DNA from: WRMR01 sp031548645
GTDB lineage: Bacteria; Planctomycetota; Planctomycetia; Pirellulales; Thermoguttaceae
Length of the DNA stretch: 18,433 nucleotides
Reading direction: 5' to 3'
Assembly: GCA_031548645.1 (NCBI GenBank)
Contig: JAVBQX010000148.1
Location: forward strand, 1 to 18,433
Positions 1-9,600 of the stretch are shown piece after piece. Both the position numbers and the translations under genes were made by a program. The notes under the pieces were generated by a model. The model saw only the letters and a list, made by a program, of their open reading frames with translations. It was not told where the DNA came from and made no database searches. Positions within the stretch are counted from its first letter, which is position 1; each line of letters starts with the position of its first letter.

Positions 1-2
1 TC

Positions 3-494
3 TTTTTGCCATATCTTTCCGGCGAACGCACTCCGCACGCCGATCCGGACGCACGCGGCTGTTTCGTCGGCTTGACGTTGGCCCACCATCGCGGCGACAT
101 GATCCGCGCGATCATGGAGGGGGTCACCTATTCGATGCGGGACAGTCTCGAAATCATTCGCGGGCTCAACGTGCCGGTCAAGCAGATTCGCGCGTCGGGT
201 GGCGGTTCAAGAAGTCCGTTCTGGCGACAGATTCAAGCGGATGTGTTCGGTCAGAAAGTCGTGACCATTCAAAGCGAGGAAGGCCCCGCGTTCGGCGTCG
301 CATTGCTTGCGGCGGTTGGGGCGGGTGCGTTCAAAAACATCCAGGAAGCGTGCAAGGCGACGATCAAACTTTCGAGCGAAACCGCCGTTGACGCGAAAGC
401 GAAAAAATACTACAACGCCGCGTTTCCGGTTTACCAGCAGCTTTATCAGTCGCTGAAACACGATTTCAAGACGATCGCCGGGCTGGATTCGTGA
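3..494 (+). CDS. xylB: xylulokinase, C-terminal part (5' end outside window)
   Basis: Xylulokinase phosphorylates D-xylulose with ATP to xylulose 5-phosphate in the cytoplasm, feeding pentoses into the pentose phosphate pathway. Only the last ~163 codons are present and the frame is open to the window edge, so the TTG at position 6 is not a real start. The fragment opens with the FGGY-kinase signature LPYLSGERTPH, followed by MEGVTYSMRDSLEI and the ATP-site motif GGGSRSPFWRQ (residues ~65-75 of the fragment), then the small alpha/beta subdomain with EGPAFGVALLAAVGAG. These match the C-terminal FGGY_C half of xylulokinases better than glycerol kinases. The catalytic Asp lies upstream, outside the window. 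The gene converges on the FAD oxidoreductase gene with 7 nt between stop codons and no hairpin terminator visible. The family is certain; xylulose as substrate is probable rather than proven. Confidence 0.88.
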   Translation, partial: FLPYLSGERTPHADPDARGCFVGLTLAHHRGDMIRAIMEGVTYSMRDSLEIIRGLNVPVKQIRASGGGSRSPFWRQIQADVFGQKVVTIQSEEGPAFGVALLAAVGAGAFKNIQEACKATIKLSSETAVDAKAKKYYNAAFPVYQQLYQSLKHDFKTIAGLDS

Positions 495-501
495 TTAAAA
501 A

Positions 502-2598
502 CTATTGCTTTGACTGTTTCGGCAGCAGTTGCACGGCGTCGGCGATGACATGGCCGTCCGTGTCGGCATTCGAGATAACGACGGCGGCTTTTTCATCGAA
601 CTCGAATTCGCCGATCGACGTGAACAGCCCGTCGCGTTCGGGGGCTTTTCGCTGGTTGAGTTTGACCGTCGTTTCGCCGTTTTTGTGATGAACCGTCACC
701 GGCGCGTTGGTCGCCCGATTGGCGTCCTGCGTGTACGAAACGCACACTTCGTAGCGTCCCGGCTGCTTGATCGCGAACGTGTAGGCCGCCGATTTTTCGC
801 CTTTCCGCTCGTTGCCGTCATGCAGGTACACCGCGCCGACGAATTTCTCGCGAGCCGTCGAGGAGGACCATTGACCGCGGACTGTCGCGGCGTTGTCGTC
901 GATGACCAGCCCCGGCAGTTTCGCCGCGTCGATGAAAGCCGGATTGGATTTCGCGTTCGTTTCAAGCCGCTGACCGTCGGCAATGAGCCGCTCTCGCAGC
1001 TTTTCATAATCCACCTGTTGCACGGCGATGTTTTCATTGATCGACATGACGGCGGCGGTCGCGGCGCTTTGCCCGAGCACCATGAACACCGGCTCCATGC
1101 GGATCGAACCGAAGGCCATGTGCGAACTGCTCACGCAAACCGGCACGAGCAGGTTCGTGCATTCGTCACGTTTCGGGGTGATCGAACCGTAGTCGATGCT
1201 GTACGCGCCGCGGGAACGTTCCTGGATGTCGCCTTCGTTCTGCACGGTTCCTTCGGCGGTGACGTAGCGCCGCACGTTGTGCGAGTCGAGATTGTACGAG
1301 CCCATGCCGATCGGTTTGGGGCATTGCTGCCGCAGCTGGCAATCGTGTTCCGTCATGACGTATTCGCCGATCATGCGTCGCGCTTCACGCACATAAATCT
1401 GGTGCGGCCAGTGGCCGTTGTCGGTGAATTCGTCCTTGGCGAGACCCCATTGCGCCATCTTATTGCGAATCTCGTCCGGCACGCGGGGATCGTTGGCCAT
1501 GAAATACATCAGCCCCTGTTGGTAGCGGACGTGTTCCTCAATGATCTCGGCCCGCCGTTCGTAGGAAGCCTCGGGGTAATCGTAATTCATGCCGATGAAG
1601 TCGGTGCTGAAGGGGCCGTGATTGTTCGTGTCGGTCTTGCGGTTCGGGATGCGGTCGAACTTGTTGAACACGCCGCGCCAGCCGGAATCGAAAGCCCGAA
1701 TCAGCAGTTCGTAATCGGCCGGGTCGTAACCTTCCGGCTTGGGGAAGGGCACGCGGTTCGCTTCGTGATCGCTCAAACACATGCGGAAGCAATAAGCCTG
1801 CACGCGGTTATCCGCCTCACCGCGAACGCCGGGTGCGCTGTCGTCGACGTATTTGAGCCGTCCGCTCGCGGGATCGCCGGGAACGCGATACGGGTCGACC
1901 GGCTTTTCGAACAGGTGTCCCTTGGGGAGCGTCCCGACCTGGTTGCCGTTCCACGTTTCGCCGTATTGCGCGTTGGCCTCGCGCCCGACATGATAGGCGA
2001 CGCCCGCCGCGGCCATGAGATCGCCCTCGTAGGTCACGTCGAGAAACATTTTGCCGTGAAAGGTTTTGCCGTCGAGCGTCGTGATCGAAACGATGCGGGT
2101 GCCGTCTTTTTCGACGCCACGTTCGCGGTCGAGATACGCCCCGCGAACGACGGGGATTTTCAACTCCGCGATCCACTCGTCGTAAACCTTCTGCGCGACA
2201 TGCGGCTCGAAAACCCACATGGATTTGTCGTCGTGCAGCATCGCCCTGGTGCCTTGAGCCTGATTGACGAATTCGTTCATCTTCTGCCATCGCCAGGTTT
2301 CGGGCTTTTGATATTCCCCGTACACGCGGCGGTAAAATTCGCGTGACAACCCGCCGATGCTCCCGACGTTGCCCGAATCGGTGAAGCCGAGTCCGCCGCT
2401 GGTCATGCCGCCGAGATGTTCTTCGGGCGAGACGATGACGACCGACTTGCCCATGTTTTTGACCTGCACCGCCGCGGTCACCGCCGCCGAGGTCCCGCCG
2501 TAGATCACAACGTCATACGTTTCCTGCGCCAAAGCAAAACGGCAGCAGGCCGCCAACAGGACGACCGCCGCCGCGATGAGTTTCAATGTTCGTTTCAT
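502..2598 (-). CDS. secreted FAD-dependent oxidoreductase with golvesin/xanthan-lyase-like C-terminal domain
   Basis: This 698-aa exported flavoprotein matches the FAD_oxidored (PF12831-like) family. Residues 1-25 form a signal peptide: MKR, a hydrophobic run, then ALA-Q. A LAAC at 15-18 also fits a lipobox, so a lipoprotein is possible. Residues 28-58 are the Rossmann dinucleotide fold (YDVVIYGGTSAAVTAAVQV followed by SVVIVSP), then HLGGMTSGGLGFTDSG, typical of the family. A second conserved block with GQSAATAAVMS precedes the tail. Residues ~562-698 form a separate beta-sandwich (PGRYEVCVSYT near the middle, HVIADAVQLLP at the end) like the golvesin/xanthan-lyase carbohydrate-associated domain. 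The substrate is unknown; in planctomycetes such proteins are common and may act on polysaccharide-derived compounds. The start is supported by an AAAAGG tract 7 nt upstream and by the signal peptide. It has its own promoter at 2665-2693, although the M56 gene ends only 128 nt upstream on the same strand. Confidence 0.87.
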   Translation of the reverse strand: MKRTLKLIAAAVVLLAACCRFALAQETYDVVIYGGTSAAVTAAVQVKNMGKSVVIVSPEEHLGGMTSGGLGFTDSGNVGSIGGLSREFYRRVYGEYQKPETWRWQKMNEFVNQAQGTRAMLHDDKSMWVFEPHVAQKVYDEWIAELKIPVVRGAYLDRERGVEKDGTRIVSITTLDGKTFHGKMFLDVTYEGDLMAAAGVAYHVGREANAQYGETWNGNQVGTLPKGHLFEKPVDPYRVPGDPASGRLKYVDDSAPGVRGEADNRVQAYCFRMCLSDHEANRVPFPKPEGYDPADYELLIRAFDSGWRGVFNKFDRIPNRKTDTNNHGPFSTDFIGMNYDYPEASYERRAEIIEEHVRYQQGLMYFMANDPRVPDEIRNKMAQWGLAKDEFTDNGHWPHQIYVREARRMIGEYVMTEHDCQLRQQCPKPIGMGSYNLDSHNVRRYVTAEGTVQNEGDIQERSRGAYSIDYGSITPKRDECTNLLVPVCVSSSHMAFGSIRMEPVFMVLGQSAATAAVMSINENIAVQQVDYEKLRERLIADGQRLETNAKSNPAFIDAAKLPGLVIDDNAATVRGQWSSSTAREKFVGAVYLHDGNERKGEKSAAYTFAIKQPGRYEVCVSYTQDANRATNAPVTVHHKNGETTVKLNQRKAPERDGLFTSIGEFEFDEKAAVVISNADTDGHVIADAVQLLPKQSKQ

Positions 2599-2622
2599 GA
2601 AATCGCCTTTTCCCGTACTGGA

Positions 2623-2659
2623 GGTTCCCGCGACACACAGCGTGCCGCGACGAGGAACC
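2623..2659 (-). other. stem-loop at the 5' end of the FAD oxidoreductase mRNA
   Basis: On the minus strand GGTTCC (from 2659) pairs with GGAACC (to 2623). Inside it CGCGGCA pairs with TGTCGCG with one G-U pair and a small loop. With transcription starting near 2658 from the promoter at 2665-2693, this hairpin would begin at the first bases of the mRNA and end about 24 nt before the start codon. It could stabilise the transcript or control translation. No known riboswitch class was recognised. Confidence 0.5.
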
Positions 2660-2664
2660 CTTCC

Positions 2665-2693
2665 AGTTTACACGAGTCCAAACGCGATGTCAA
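2665..2693 (-). promoter_or_regulatory. sigma70-type promoter of the FAD oxidoreductase gene
   Basis: Read on the minus strand, TTGACA (2688-2693) is followed by a 17-nt spacer and TAAACT (2665-2670, 4 of 6 matches to TATAAT). The expected transcription start is near 2658, giving a leader of about 60 nt. The hexamers and spacing are seen directly; activity is inferred. Confidence 0.7.
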
Positions 2694-2726
2694 TTTCTGT
2701 GTTTTTCGAAATGAATCCGTTCCAAC

Positions 2727-5700
2727 CTATCGCGCCGCTTCGGCCGGTTTGTCGATGACGTACTTTTTCCCGTCCGGCGTTTCGTAATTGACGGTGATAT
2801 CGAAATCCCCTTCATATTGGGGGTAAACCGTTATTTTCGAAAGGTCGTCCGGGGCGATGCGGAAGGAATAATGCCCGTTCGCGTCGGTTCGGGAACGAAG
2901 ATATTCGAAGGGCGTGCTGATTCCGGTCGCGTCATAGAACAAATCCTCAAGCGGCGCGGTGTCGATGTCGCTCCCCTTCAGGCGTAATGAAACGATATTG
3001 CCTTCCACGGGCGTTCCGTCCGTCTTTTTCGTGACGCGTCCGGAAATGATCAGCCCGGGAGACAGGGTGAAATTCTCCGTCCGCACGGGAATCGGCTCCA
3101 TCGTTCCGTCCGCCTTCTTTTGACGCGGCGGAATGATCACCGGCGTTTTGGCCGCCGCCGACCATTGGTCATCAACCGCCAGCAGCATCGTGTTCGAAGC
3201 CGTCGGGACATGGATCAGGTAGTTTCCTTCGTCGTCCGACATGGTGTAATAGCTTTGTAAATCCGTGTTTAAGTAGCGTTGCGAGTCGAAATCCGCTTTC
3301 GTGTAGGACACCGATTGAATCCGTATTCCCGGGGCCGGATCGCCGTTTTCAAATTGGGTTTTCCCGCGAATCGCGGCCATCTGTTGGAGCAAAACGTTGA
3401 TGGATTTGTCCTCGCTATTCATGTTGTGTTCGAATTGAATGTCGCAATACTTCACCGGGGAATCGCCCGCCGTTCGATCGAATCGCACCCAGCCGGACGG
3501 CCAATTCGGCATTTGCGTCAGGGTCGCGGTCCCGTTTTCATCCGTGACGCCGGCAATGTCCGGTAAAAATGGATTGATCATCATCAAGGACCTTCCCATG
3601 GTCTCCCGCGTATGCTTTTTTTGGAAAAGCCACGGGAAAACCCTGTGCCCCGCGATCGGCTGTACGGTCGCGGAATCCGCCAACCGGACCTGCGATGTGC
3701 TCGTCCCTTCGAGTTTCAGCATGGCGACAAACGGCTGGGTGTTGTCTTTCGGCTGACAGGGAACGTAATCAAGCCCTTCGTCTCTTTTGAAGGCGTAAAC
3801 CATCGAAGGATCGGAATGTCTCATGTTTTCATATACGGGCACCAGCATTTCATAAACGCCCTTCGCATTGGTTTGGGTCCGGTGGATCAGGCACGCACTC
3901 GGCGAGACAAGCCCGACGGTCGCGTCGGCGAGCGGTCGTTCGTTTTTGTCGTACACGACGCCGCGGATCGTCACGGCGGGCCGGAGCGTGATCGTGCACT
4001 CCTTTTTCATCGCGGCGAAGTCCCCGTATTCAAAGTGCGCCGTGCCCCCGAGATTGCCGTGGGAAGCGATCAGCATGACGTAAGGGTTTTTCTCGAAGGC
4101 GCTGAACGGCACCTGGAACTTCCCGGCCTCGTTCGTTTTGACCTCCACGCCGGCTTCACCGTAATGCGTCATCCGAACCGGCACGTCCGGCACGGCCTTT
4201 CCCGAAGCGTCCACGACGACCCCCGAAATCAGGATCGGCTTGACCTTCAGACCGGCAGCGGAATCGTCGCCCGCGGGTTTTGCCGGCGGTATTGGTTGCG
4301 GCTCTTGCTGTGTCTTTTTCAGTTGCCATTCGTCATTCCATTTGCGAAAATCCACGTTTTTCGTGTCGATTTCGTCGATTTTCACGTCGGGAAATTTTTG
4401 CCGCAGTTGCTTTTCCACGTCCGTCAGTTTCTTTTTTGCGGCCACGACATCCTCCAGTGACCCCGCCCCCGCTTCGTAAAGCAGGGTCTTATCACGCACA
4501 TACACACTCGCGGCAATGTAAGCTTCCTGATGGAGCGCCTTCAGTTTGTGCGTCAACTCCGCTTTTTCAGTGTCATCGTTGGCGTGTTTGAGTTGGAATT
4601 CCGTAATCGTGATTTGCACGTCCACAAGTTCCCAGCGGGCCTTGACCAGATTGGCGATTGAGCCTTCTTTGAGCCCTGTATAATAAAAGTCGTATATTTT
4701 CTTGAACGTTTCTTCCCGTTCTTTCAACAGGTCTTCAGGACGCTTTTCTACAATCTCTGCCGCTTTCTCTTGCGTGAATTTCTCCGCGTTTTCCACACGG
4801 TAGGCGATTTCCACCTTGATCTCGGCGTTGCGGCGAATGGCGTCCAAAATCTGGTCAAGGGTTGTCGTGCCATTGAAATAAGCCTCTTTCGTGGCGGCAA
4901 TTTCGTTATCGCTCGCGGACCGAAGGTTTTCGACAAATTCCGTGGACATGGCACGAAGCGGATTTTTCCGCAGTTGTTGCAACTCTTTTTCCAGGAGTGT
5001 TTGTCTTTCGACTTCCAGCGGTTCATATTCGGCAAGCAGGGAATCAAACATCGCCCGGTTTGCTTTGCGCTCGTTTTGGTTCCTGTTGTTCAGGCCGAAC
5101 TGCTCCATCTTCAATTTCATGAGTCTTGTGCGGGCTTCGACGATCCGGTCGCGGGCGACGTCTTCCGTCTTTTCCGCCTCGGCGAGTTCGTTGCAGTATT
5201 GTTCAGCGCTTTCGATCTGGGCCGCGACCAGCCGCCTAGACAATTCGAACGGCGATCCCGTTTTTTTCGCGGGCGAATCGTTCGCGGTATCTTGCGATGT
5301 TTCTTCAACGGCGTTTTCCGCCACGACGACGGTCGTCGGCATGGCCTGCCATTGCGGGACGAGAAGGACGGTGGTGAGGATGAGTAAAATCATGGAACCG
5401 GCTCCTATCCGGGTGTGTAAAATTCGTTTTTTATCGAGCAGACGCACGAGCCGGTGACGCACCGAACTCGCGAAGTCGAAAGCGCCGAGCGCCCCGGTGA
5501 TCGGGCGGTCGACGACGGCGCTGTGTTCGACGATGTTGAGCAGCGCGTCGCCGACGGAACGTCGCGGGATCGTCAGGTCGGCGGCCAGGGCCATGTCGTC
5601 GCAGGCCGATTCCCGCAACTGGTTCATGAAATGCGACGCGACCCAGACGGCGGGGTTGAAAAAATGGAGCATCGTCACGAGCCGCTGCACGAACGCCGTC

Positions 5701-6620
5701 ATCAGGTCGAAACGCCGGACGTGGGCCAGCTCGTGCAGCAGGACCCAGCGCAGTTGCTCGTCGCTGAGCCGCGCGAGCATCTCTTCCGGGAACAGGATCA
5801 CCGGGCGGCGCACCCCGCAAACGGCCGGCGTCGAAATATTCCGGCACGCAAAAACCGGCACGCGTTTCTGGTACGGCCCTTCCGGGTAAAAGAGCGCGTC
5901 GTCGAGCGGCCGCCGGTCGCGCAGCGATTTCAGGAAACGTCGCTGCGTCACGAGAAAACGCGACATCAAGAACAACACCGCCGTCCCCCACGCAAGCATC
6001 AGCCAAACCGTAATCGGTACGCGGCGCAACGCTCCCGATTGCGGTACGGCGTTTTCCGATGCGGCGGGAATATTTTCATTTGGCGTCTGTTCCGCAAGCG
6101 CCGGTACGGGACGTGTTGACTCCAACGCCATGGGAATATCGAACGACGGTTCAAGTTCCGCCCCCGCTTCGCCGGCCTGTTCCGGAATCGGCGGCAGCCC
6201 GGCGAAAACAGCTTCCGGCGGCGCTTCATGCGACGCGTCAGGTATGGTTACGGGAAGCGGCTCCGCAACGAAAAAACCAGGCGGCGGCAAGACCGTCGGC
6301 GCATCGGGCGAATCGACCGCGGCGGGAATTGCGGGGGTATTCGCGTCAATGATCGTTGCGTCATGCGTTGCCAGCAATTGCGAAACCCAATACGAGGGGG
6401 TGTACTTCGCCCAACTCGCGGGGAAGGGAATTCCGACCGGCACCAGCAGCTTGACCAGCACGAGCAGGAACAGGAAATACCCGACGCCCTGCGAACAGCG
6501 TTTCCGGATCAGCCGCCAGATCATCAGCACGAGCGCGAGCATGACCAGCGATTCCAGCAAACTGACAAGCACCCACCGCGACCAGATGTCGGCCGCATGT
6601 TGTAATAGTGATTCGATCAT
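2727..6620 (-). CDS. BlaR1-like M56 membrane metalloprotease with helical 67-residue repeats and carboxypeptidase-regulatory-like domains
   Basis: This 1297-aa protein is a likely transmembrane sensor protease that inactivates the BlaI-type repressor of its own operon. Residues 1-425 form the M56 part: membrane segments at ~16-38, 46-66, 201-224 and 406-424, a Pro-rich loop (95-200), zinc motif HELAH at 296-300 and ExxCDD at 337-342 giving the third ligand. Residues 455-770 are charged, helical and probably coiled coil, with three copies of a ~67-residue repeat. Four carboxypeptidase-regulatory-like beta-sandwiches follow (starting near 798, 885, 1083 and 1191), each with the [S/R]G-x-V...G-x-P-x-x-x-x-V pattern. 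BlaR1 proper is ~600 aa and ends in a transpeptidase-like beta-lactam sensor; none is seen here, so the signal is unknown. The frame is open to 6785, but ATG 6620 is chosen because AAAGGAG lies 7 nt upstream (6628-6634) and it overlaps the previous stop by ATGA. Confidence 0.85.
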   Translation of the reverse strand: MIESLLQHAADIWSRWVLVSLLESLVMLALVLMIWRLIRKRCSQGVGYFLFLLVLVKLLVPVGIPFPASWAKYTPSYWVSQLLATHDATIIDANTPAIPAAVDSPDAPTVLPPPGFFVAEPLPVTIPDASHEAPPEAVFAGLPPIPEQAGEAGAELEPSFDIPMALESTRPVPALAEQTPNENIPAASENAVPQSGALRRVPITVWLMLAWGTAVLFLMSRFLVTQRRFLKSLRDRRPLDDALFYPEGPYQKRVPVFACRNISTPAVCGVRRPVILFPEEMLARLSDEQLRWVLLHELAHVRRFDLMTAFVQRLVTMLHFFNPAVWVASHFMNQLRESACDDMALAADLTIPRRSVGDALLNIVEHSAVVDRPITGALGAFDFASSVRHRLVRLLDKKRILHTRIGAGSMILLILTTVLLVPQWQAMPTTVVVAENAVEETSQDTANDSPAKKTGSPFELSRRLVAAQIESAEQYCNELAEAEKTEDVARDRIVEARTRLMKLKMEQFGLNNRNQNERKANRAMFDSLLAEYEPLEVERQTLLEKELQQLRKNPLRAMSTEFVENLRSASDNEIAATKEAYFNGTTTLDQILDAIRRNAEIKVEIAYRVENAEKFTQEKAAEIVEKRPEDLLKEREETFKKIYDFYYTGLKEGSIANLVKARWELVDVQITITEFQLKHANDDTEKAELTHKLKALHQEAYIAASVYVRDKTLLYEAGAGSLEDVVAAKKKLTDVEKQLRQKFPDVKIDEIDTKNVDFRKWNDEWQLKKTQQEPQPIPPAKPAGDDSAAGLKVKPILISGVVVDASGKAVPDVPVRMTHYGEAGVEVKTNEAGKFQVPFSAFEKNPYVMLIASHGNLGGTAHFEYGDFAAMKKECTITLRPAVTIRGVVYDKNERPLADATVGLVSPSACLIHRTQTNAKGVYEMLVPVYENMRHSDPSMVYAFKRDEGLDYVPCQPKDNTQPFVAMLKLEGTSTSQVRLADSATVQPIAGHRVFPWLFQKKHTRETMGRSLMMINPFLPDIAGVTDENGTATLTQMPNWPSGWVRFDRTAGDSPVKYCDIQFEHNMNSEDKSINVLLQQMAAIRGKTQFENGDPAPGIRIQSVSYTKADFDSQRYLNTDLQSYYTMSDDEGNYLIHVPTASNTMLLAVDDQWSAAAKTPVIIPPRQKKADGTMEPIPVRTENFTLSPGLIISGRVTKKTDGTPVEGNIVSLRLKGSDIDTAPLEDLFYDATGISTPFEYLRSRTDANGHYSFRIAPDDLSKITVYPQYEGDFDITVNYETPDGKKYVIDKPAEAAR

Positions 6621-9600
6621 AACGCGGCTCCTTTGTTTTCGTTGTGCAAGGTTTCCAATTCTTCCGCGGAAGGATTGATTGATGAAATACGTCCTTCGGG
6701 GCTGATGACGAACATGGCGGGGATTCCCGGAAAACCCAGCGCTTCGGTCAAGGGCGACGGCCAATCGGTGCGAAGCTGTATCCAAGGCATGTCGTCGCGT
6801 TTCCTGAGAAATTCAATGGCGGTTTCGTCTTCCTCGTCCAGCGAAATTCCGATCAACACGAAACTCGGGTCGTCCTTGATTTTTTCGTAAAACGCCGCGA
6901 CTTCCGGAATTTTCCGGATGCACGGCCCGCACCAGGTCGCCCAGAATTCGAGGATCACCGTTTTGCCGCGCAGTTCCGAAAGTTTGACGGTTCCCCCTTC
7001 TTTCCGCGCATCCGTTTCTGCGAGGGCAAGCCGTTTCAGTTCGAAATCCGGGGCCTCCGCACCGATTTTGATCAGTTTTTCCTCTTCACTGAGCACTCGT
7101 TTCAGCGTCAACGTTCCGAGGTCCTGCGGTGTGTCGTTTTGAGCGCCGAGAATATCCCCGACGGTTACGGGCATCGTCAGTTCGCCGATGGTTTGATCGT
7201 AAACCGTCGGCGTGTTGCGGACGAGCGAAACATGCAGTTCCCATCGGCCCGATGGAACGTTTTCAACGCGGAACGTGCCGTCACGCCCGATGGCCCCGGA
7301 CCGGATGGTTTTTTGATTTTCGCGAAGCCGCGTTTCATCTTTTTCGCCGCCGATATCGGAAATGACGGTGACGATTCCGTTTCGCCAGATCGGCGTCAGG
7401 CCGAAATCACCCGACACTTCCAGTTTCCCGACAAGCGAGCGTCCCACCCCGCCGAGTCGGACTTTCGTCGTTTTTCCCGATTCGAAAGTTGCGGAAAAAA
7501 CGTCGGAATCCCGGGACAGCATGTCGGAATACCGGACGATTCGCATGACGGTGCCTTTGCCTTGCGGGACACGGTCAAAATGGAAACCGCCGTTTTCATC
7601 GCTTGTCGTATGATATCGGTAATAGATTCCCGGCTTGCGTTGGGGAGATTCCGAAGCGGCGTCCTCTTCCGTATCCATCCGCAAGCTAATTTGTTGCCCG
7701 CTTCCCGGCGTGGAACCGAGCAGGACGGTTCCCTCGACTTTCGCCCAAGGTTGGAGACGGAGCGTCGACGTTTTTTCAAACTGTTCTTTCGCGGCTCTCG
7801 CATACCCGTTTTCGTGAAAAACAAACAAGGTGTAATCCGGCGGCGCGAGGTCCTGAACCGGTTTTCGCTGATCCGGCGGCAAATTCATGTCCAGGGCCAA
7901 ATCCCTGTCGCCGTCAAATGTCGCGGGGAGTTCAAAACGCCCTTCGCGGTCGGTCAATGTGTTCGGGAATTGAACGACGCCAAATATCTCCGGATTGAAC
8001 ACGCCGTTATCCAACGGGACGGAAGCGCCGGACGAAACGACAACCGTCGCATTTTCCATGGGCGAGCCGTCCAATGTCATAATCATTCCGGCAGGCCCCT
8101 TGGTCAGATGTTCGGGAAGCTGTTCCATCGCGAATTCAAGGCTCACGTCCTTTTCGTTCTGTTTAATGATCCGGGAAATCATGGGCCGATAGCCGGCGGC
8201 TTCCGCTTTCAGCACGATGGGGCCGGTGATGCTGTTGCTGCCGTACACGTACGTTCCATCGATCCCGTCGCGTGTCATATGCGACATCCAGTGATAGCCG
8301 GGGCCGCGCTCGTTCTTTTCGATCACGGGGGGTAAACCGACATCGCCGTACGTCATCGTAAAACGCGGAATCGGTTTTCGCGTTTGCGAATCGAACACGC
8401 GTGTCGGAATCGTCCGTGCCGCCTGGAGCGTAAAGACATATTCCTCGTCACGAGACAGGACGGTCGCGCCGCGAAGGTTGAAATGCCGCTCGTCTTCCGG
8501 CCGCAAATCGATTTTGAGTTCCGCCGCGGGTGACTCGTCCCAAACGATCATGCCGTCGGCATCCGTTTTGCGATGACGCTCGTCAAGCACATAAGGGGTG
8601 TAATACTGCCTTATTCCGTCCCATTCCTGGATGTAAATATTGACATCCGGAAGCGGTTTCCCGTTTTCATCGACGGCTTGGATTTTGAGCGGGGATTGCG
8701 CCGGCTTGAGAATCACGTCGACCGGCTTCATGTCTTGCGAGATGACAAACGGCGTCACGCGTTCCGTCATGAACCCGTCCGCTCTTGCAATCAAAACTCC
8801 GTCCTGTGTCGCGTCGAGATTTTGGAATTGAAACTCCCCTTGTGCATTTGTTGTCTTGCTCGAAAAATCGGACCTCTCATCCTGCGTTTCACATGCGGAC
8901 ACGATTGCCCCGACAATCGGTCGGCCCGACTCGTCCAAAACGCGGCCGGAAAAGGGACATCCTTTTTCCAGCGTCACGGTTTGGTTCCATTGTCCCTGCG
9001 AATCGGCGGAAAATCGTGAAACCGGCATTTCCGCCTCCAACGCTTTAAAGTCCGGGGAAGTGAACGTGATATTCACTTCCGCGTTCGCCATTTCCGGGGG
9101 GAAAAAATCGCAACACCAGCGACCGTCGGCATCCGTTTTCACACGGGCCCAGGTCCAGGCGACATCTCCCGGCACACGGGTTCGGTGAACGAAAGGCAGA
9201 CGAAAATCGACTTCAACATCGGGAATCGGATTCCCGTCCTTGTCGGCGACGATCCCGCCGATACCGATTCCATTGTCGAGTTGGACGACATATTCGGCGG
9301 GAAGCGTGTCCTTCGGAAATGTCCATACGGCCTGAAACGGGGCATATCCGGGCGTTTTGTATTCGATGTGGACGTATTTAAGTTGTTCGCCCGGTTCAAA
9401 ACGGACGGTGATTTTCCCGGCGGCATCGGCGGTCAACGTCTGATTTCTTTTCGGCCAGTCTTTCGGTTGGGGCGTGATCCAGATTTCGGCGTTTGCCCCC
9501 GCGATCGGTTGATCGTCCGAATTCCGTATGACAAGCGTCATGGTTTCGGCATGACAAGGATTGATGTGACATGTGATGATGGCCCCCAGAATGACCAGGC

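Noticed and set aside
529..2346. 605-codon plus-strand open frame
   Set aside because: It lies wholly antisense to the FAD oxidoreductase gene, shows no family motif and is explained by GC-rich codon use.
6621..6785. 55-codon N-terminal extension of the M56 protein
   Set aside because: It overlaps the thioredoxin domain of the upstream gene, and a strong ribosome site sits directly before ATG 6620.
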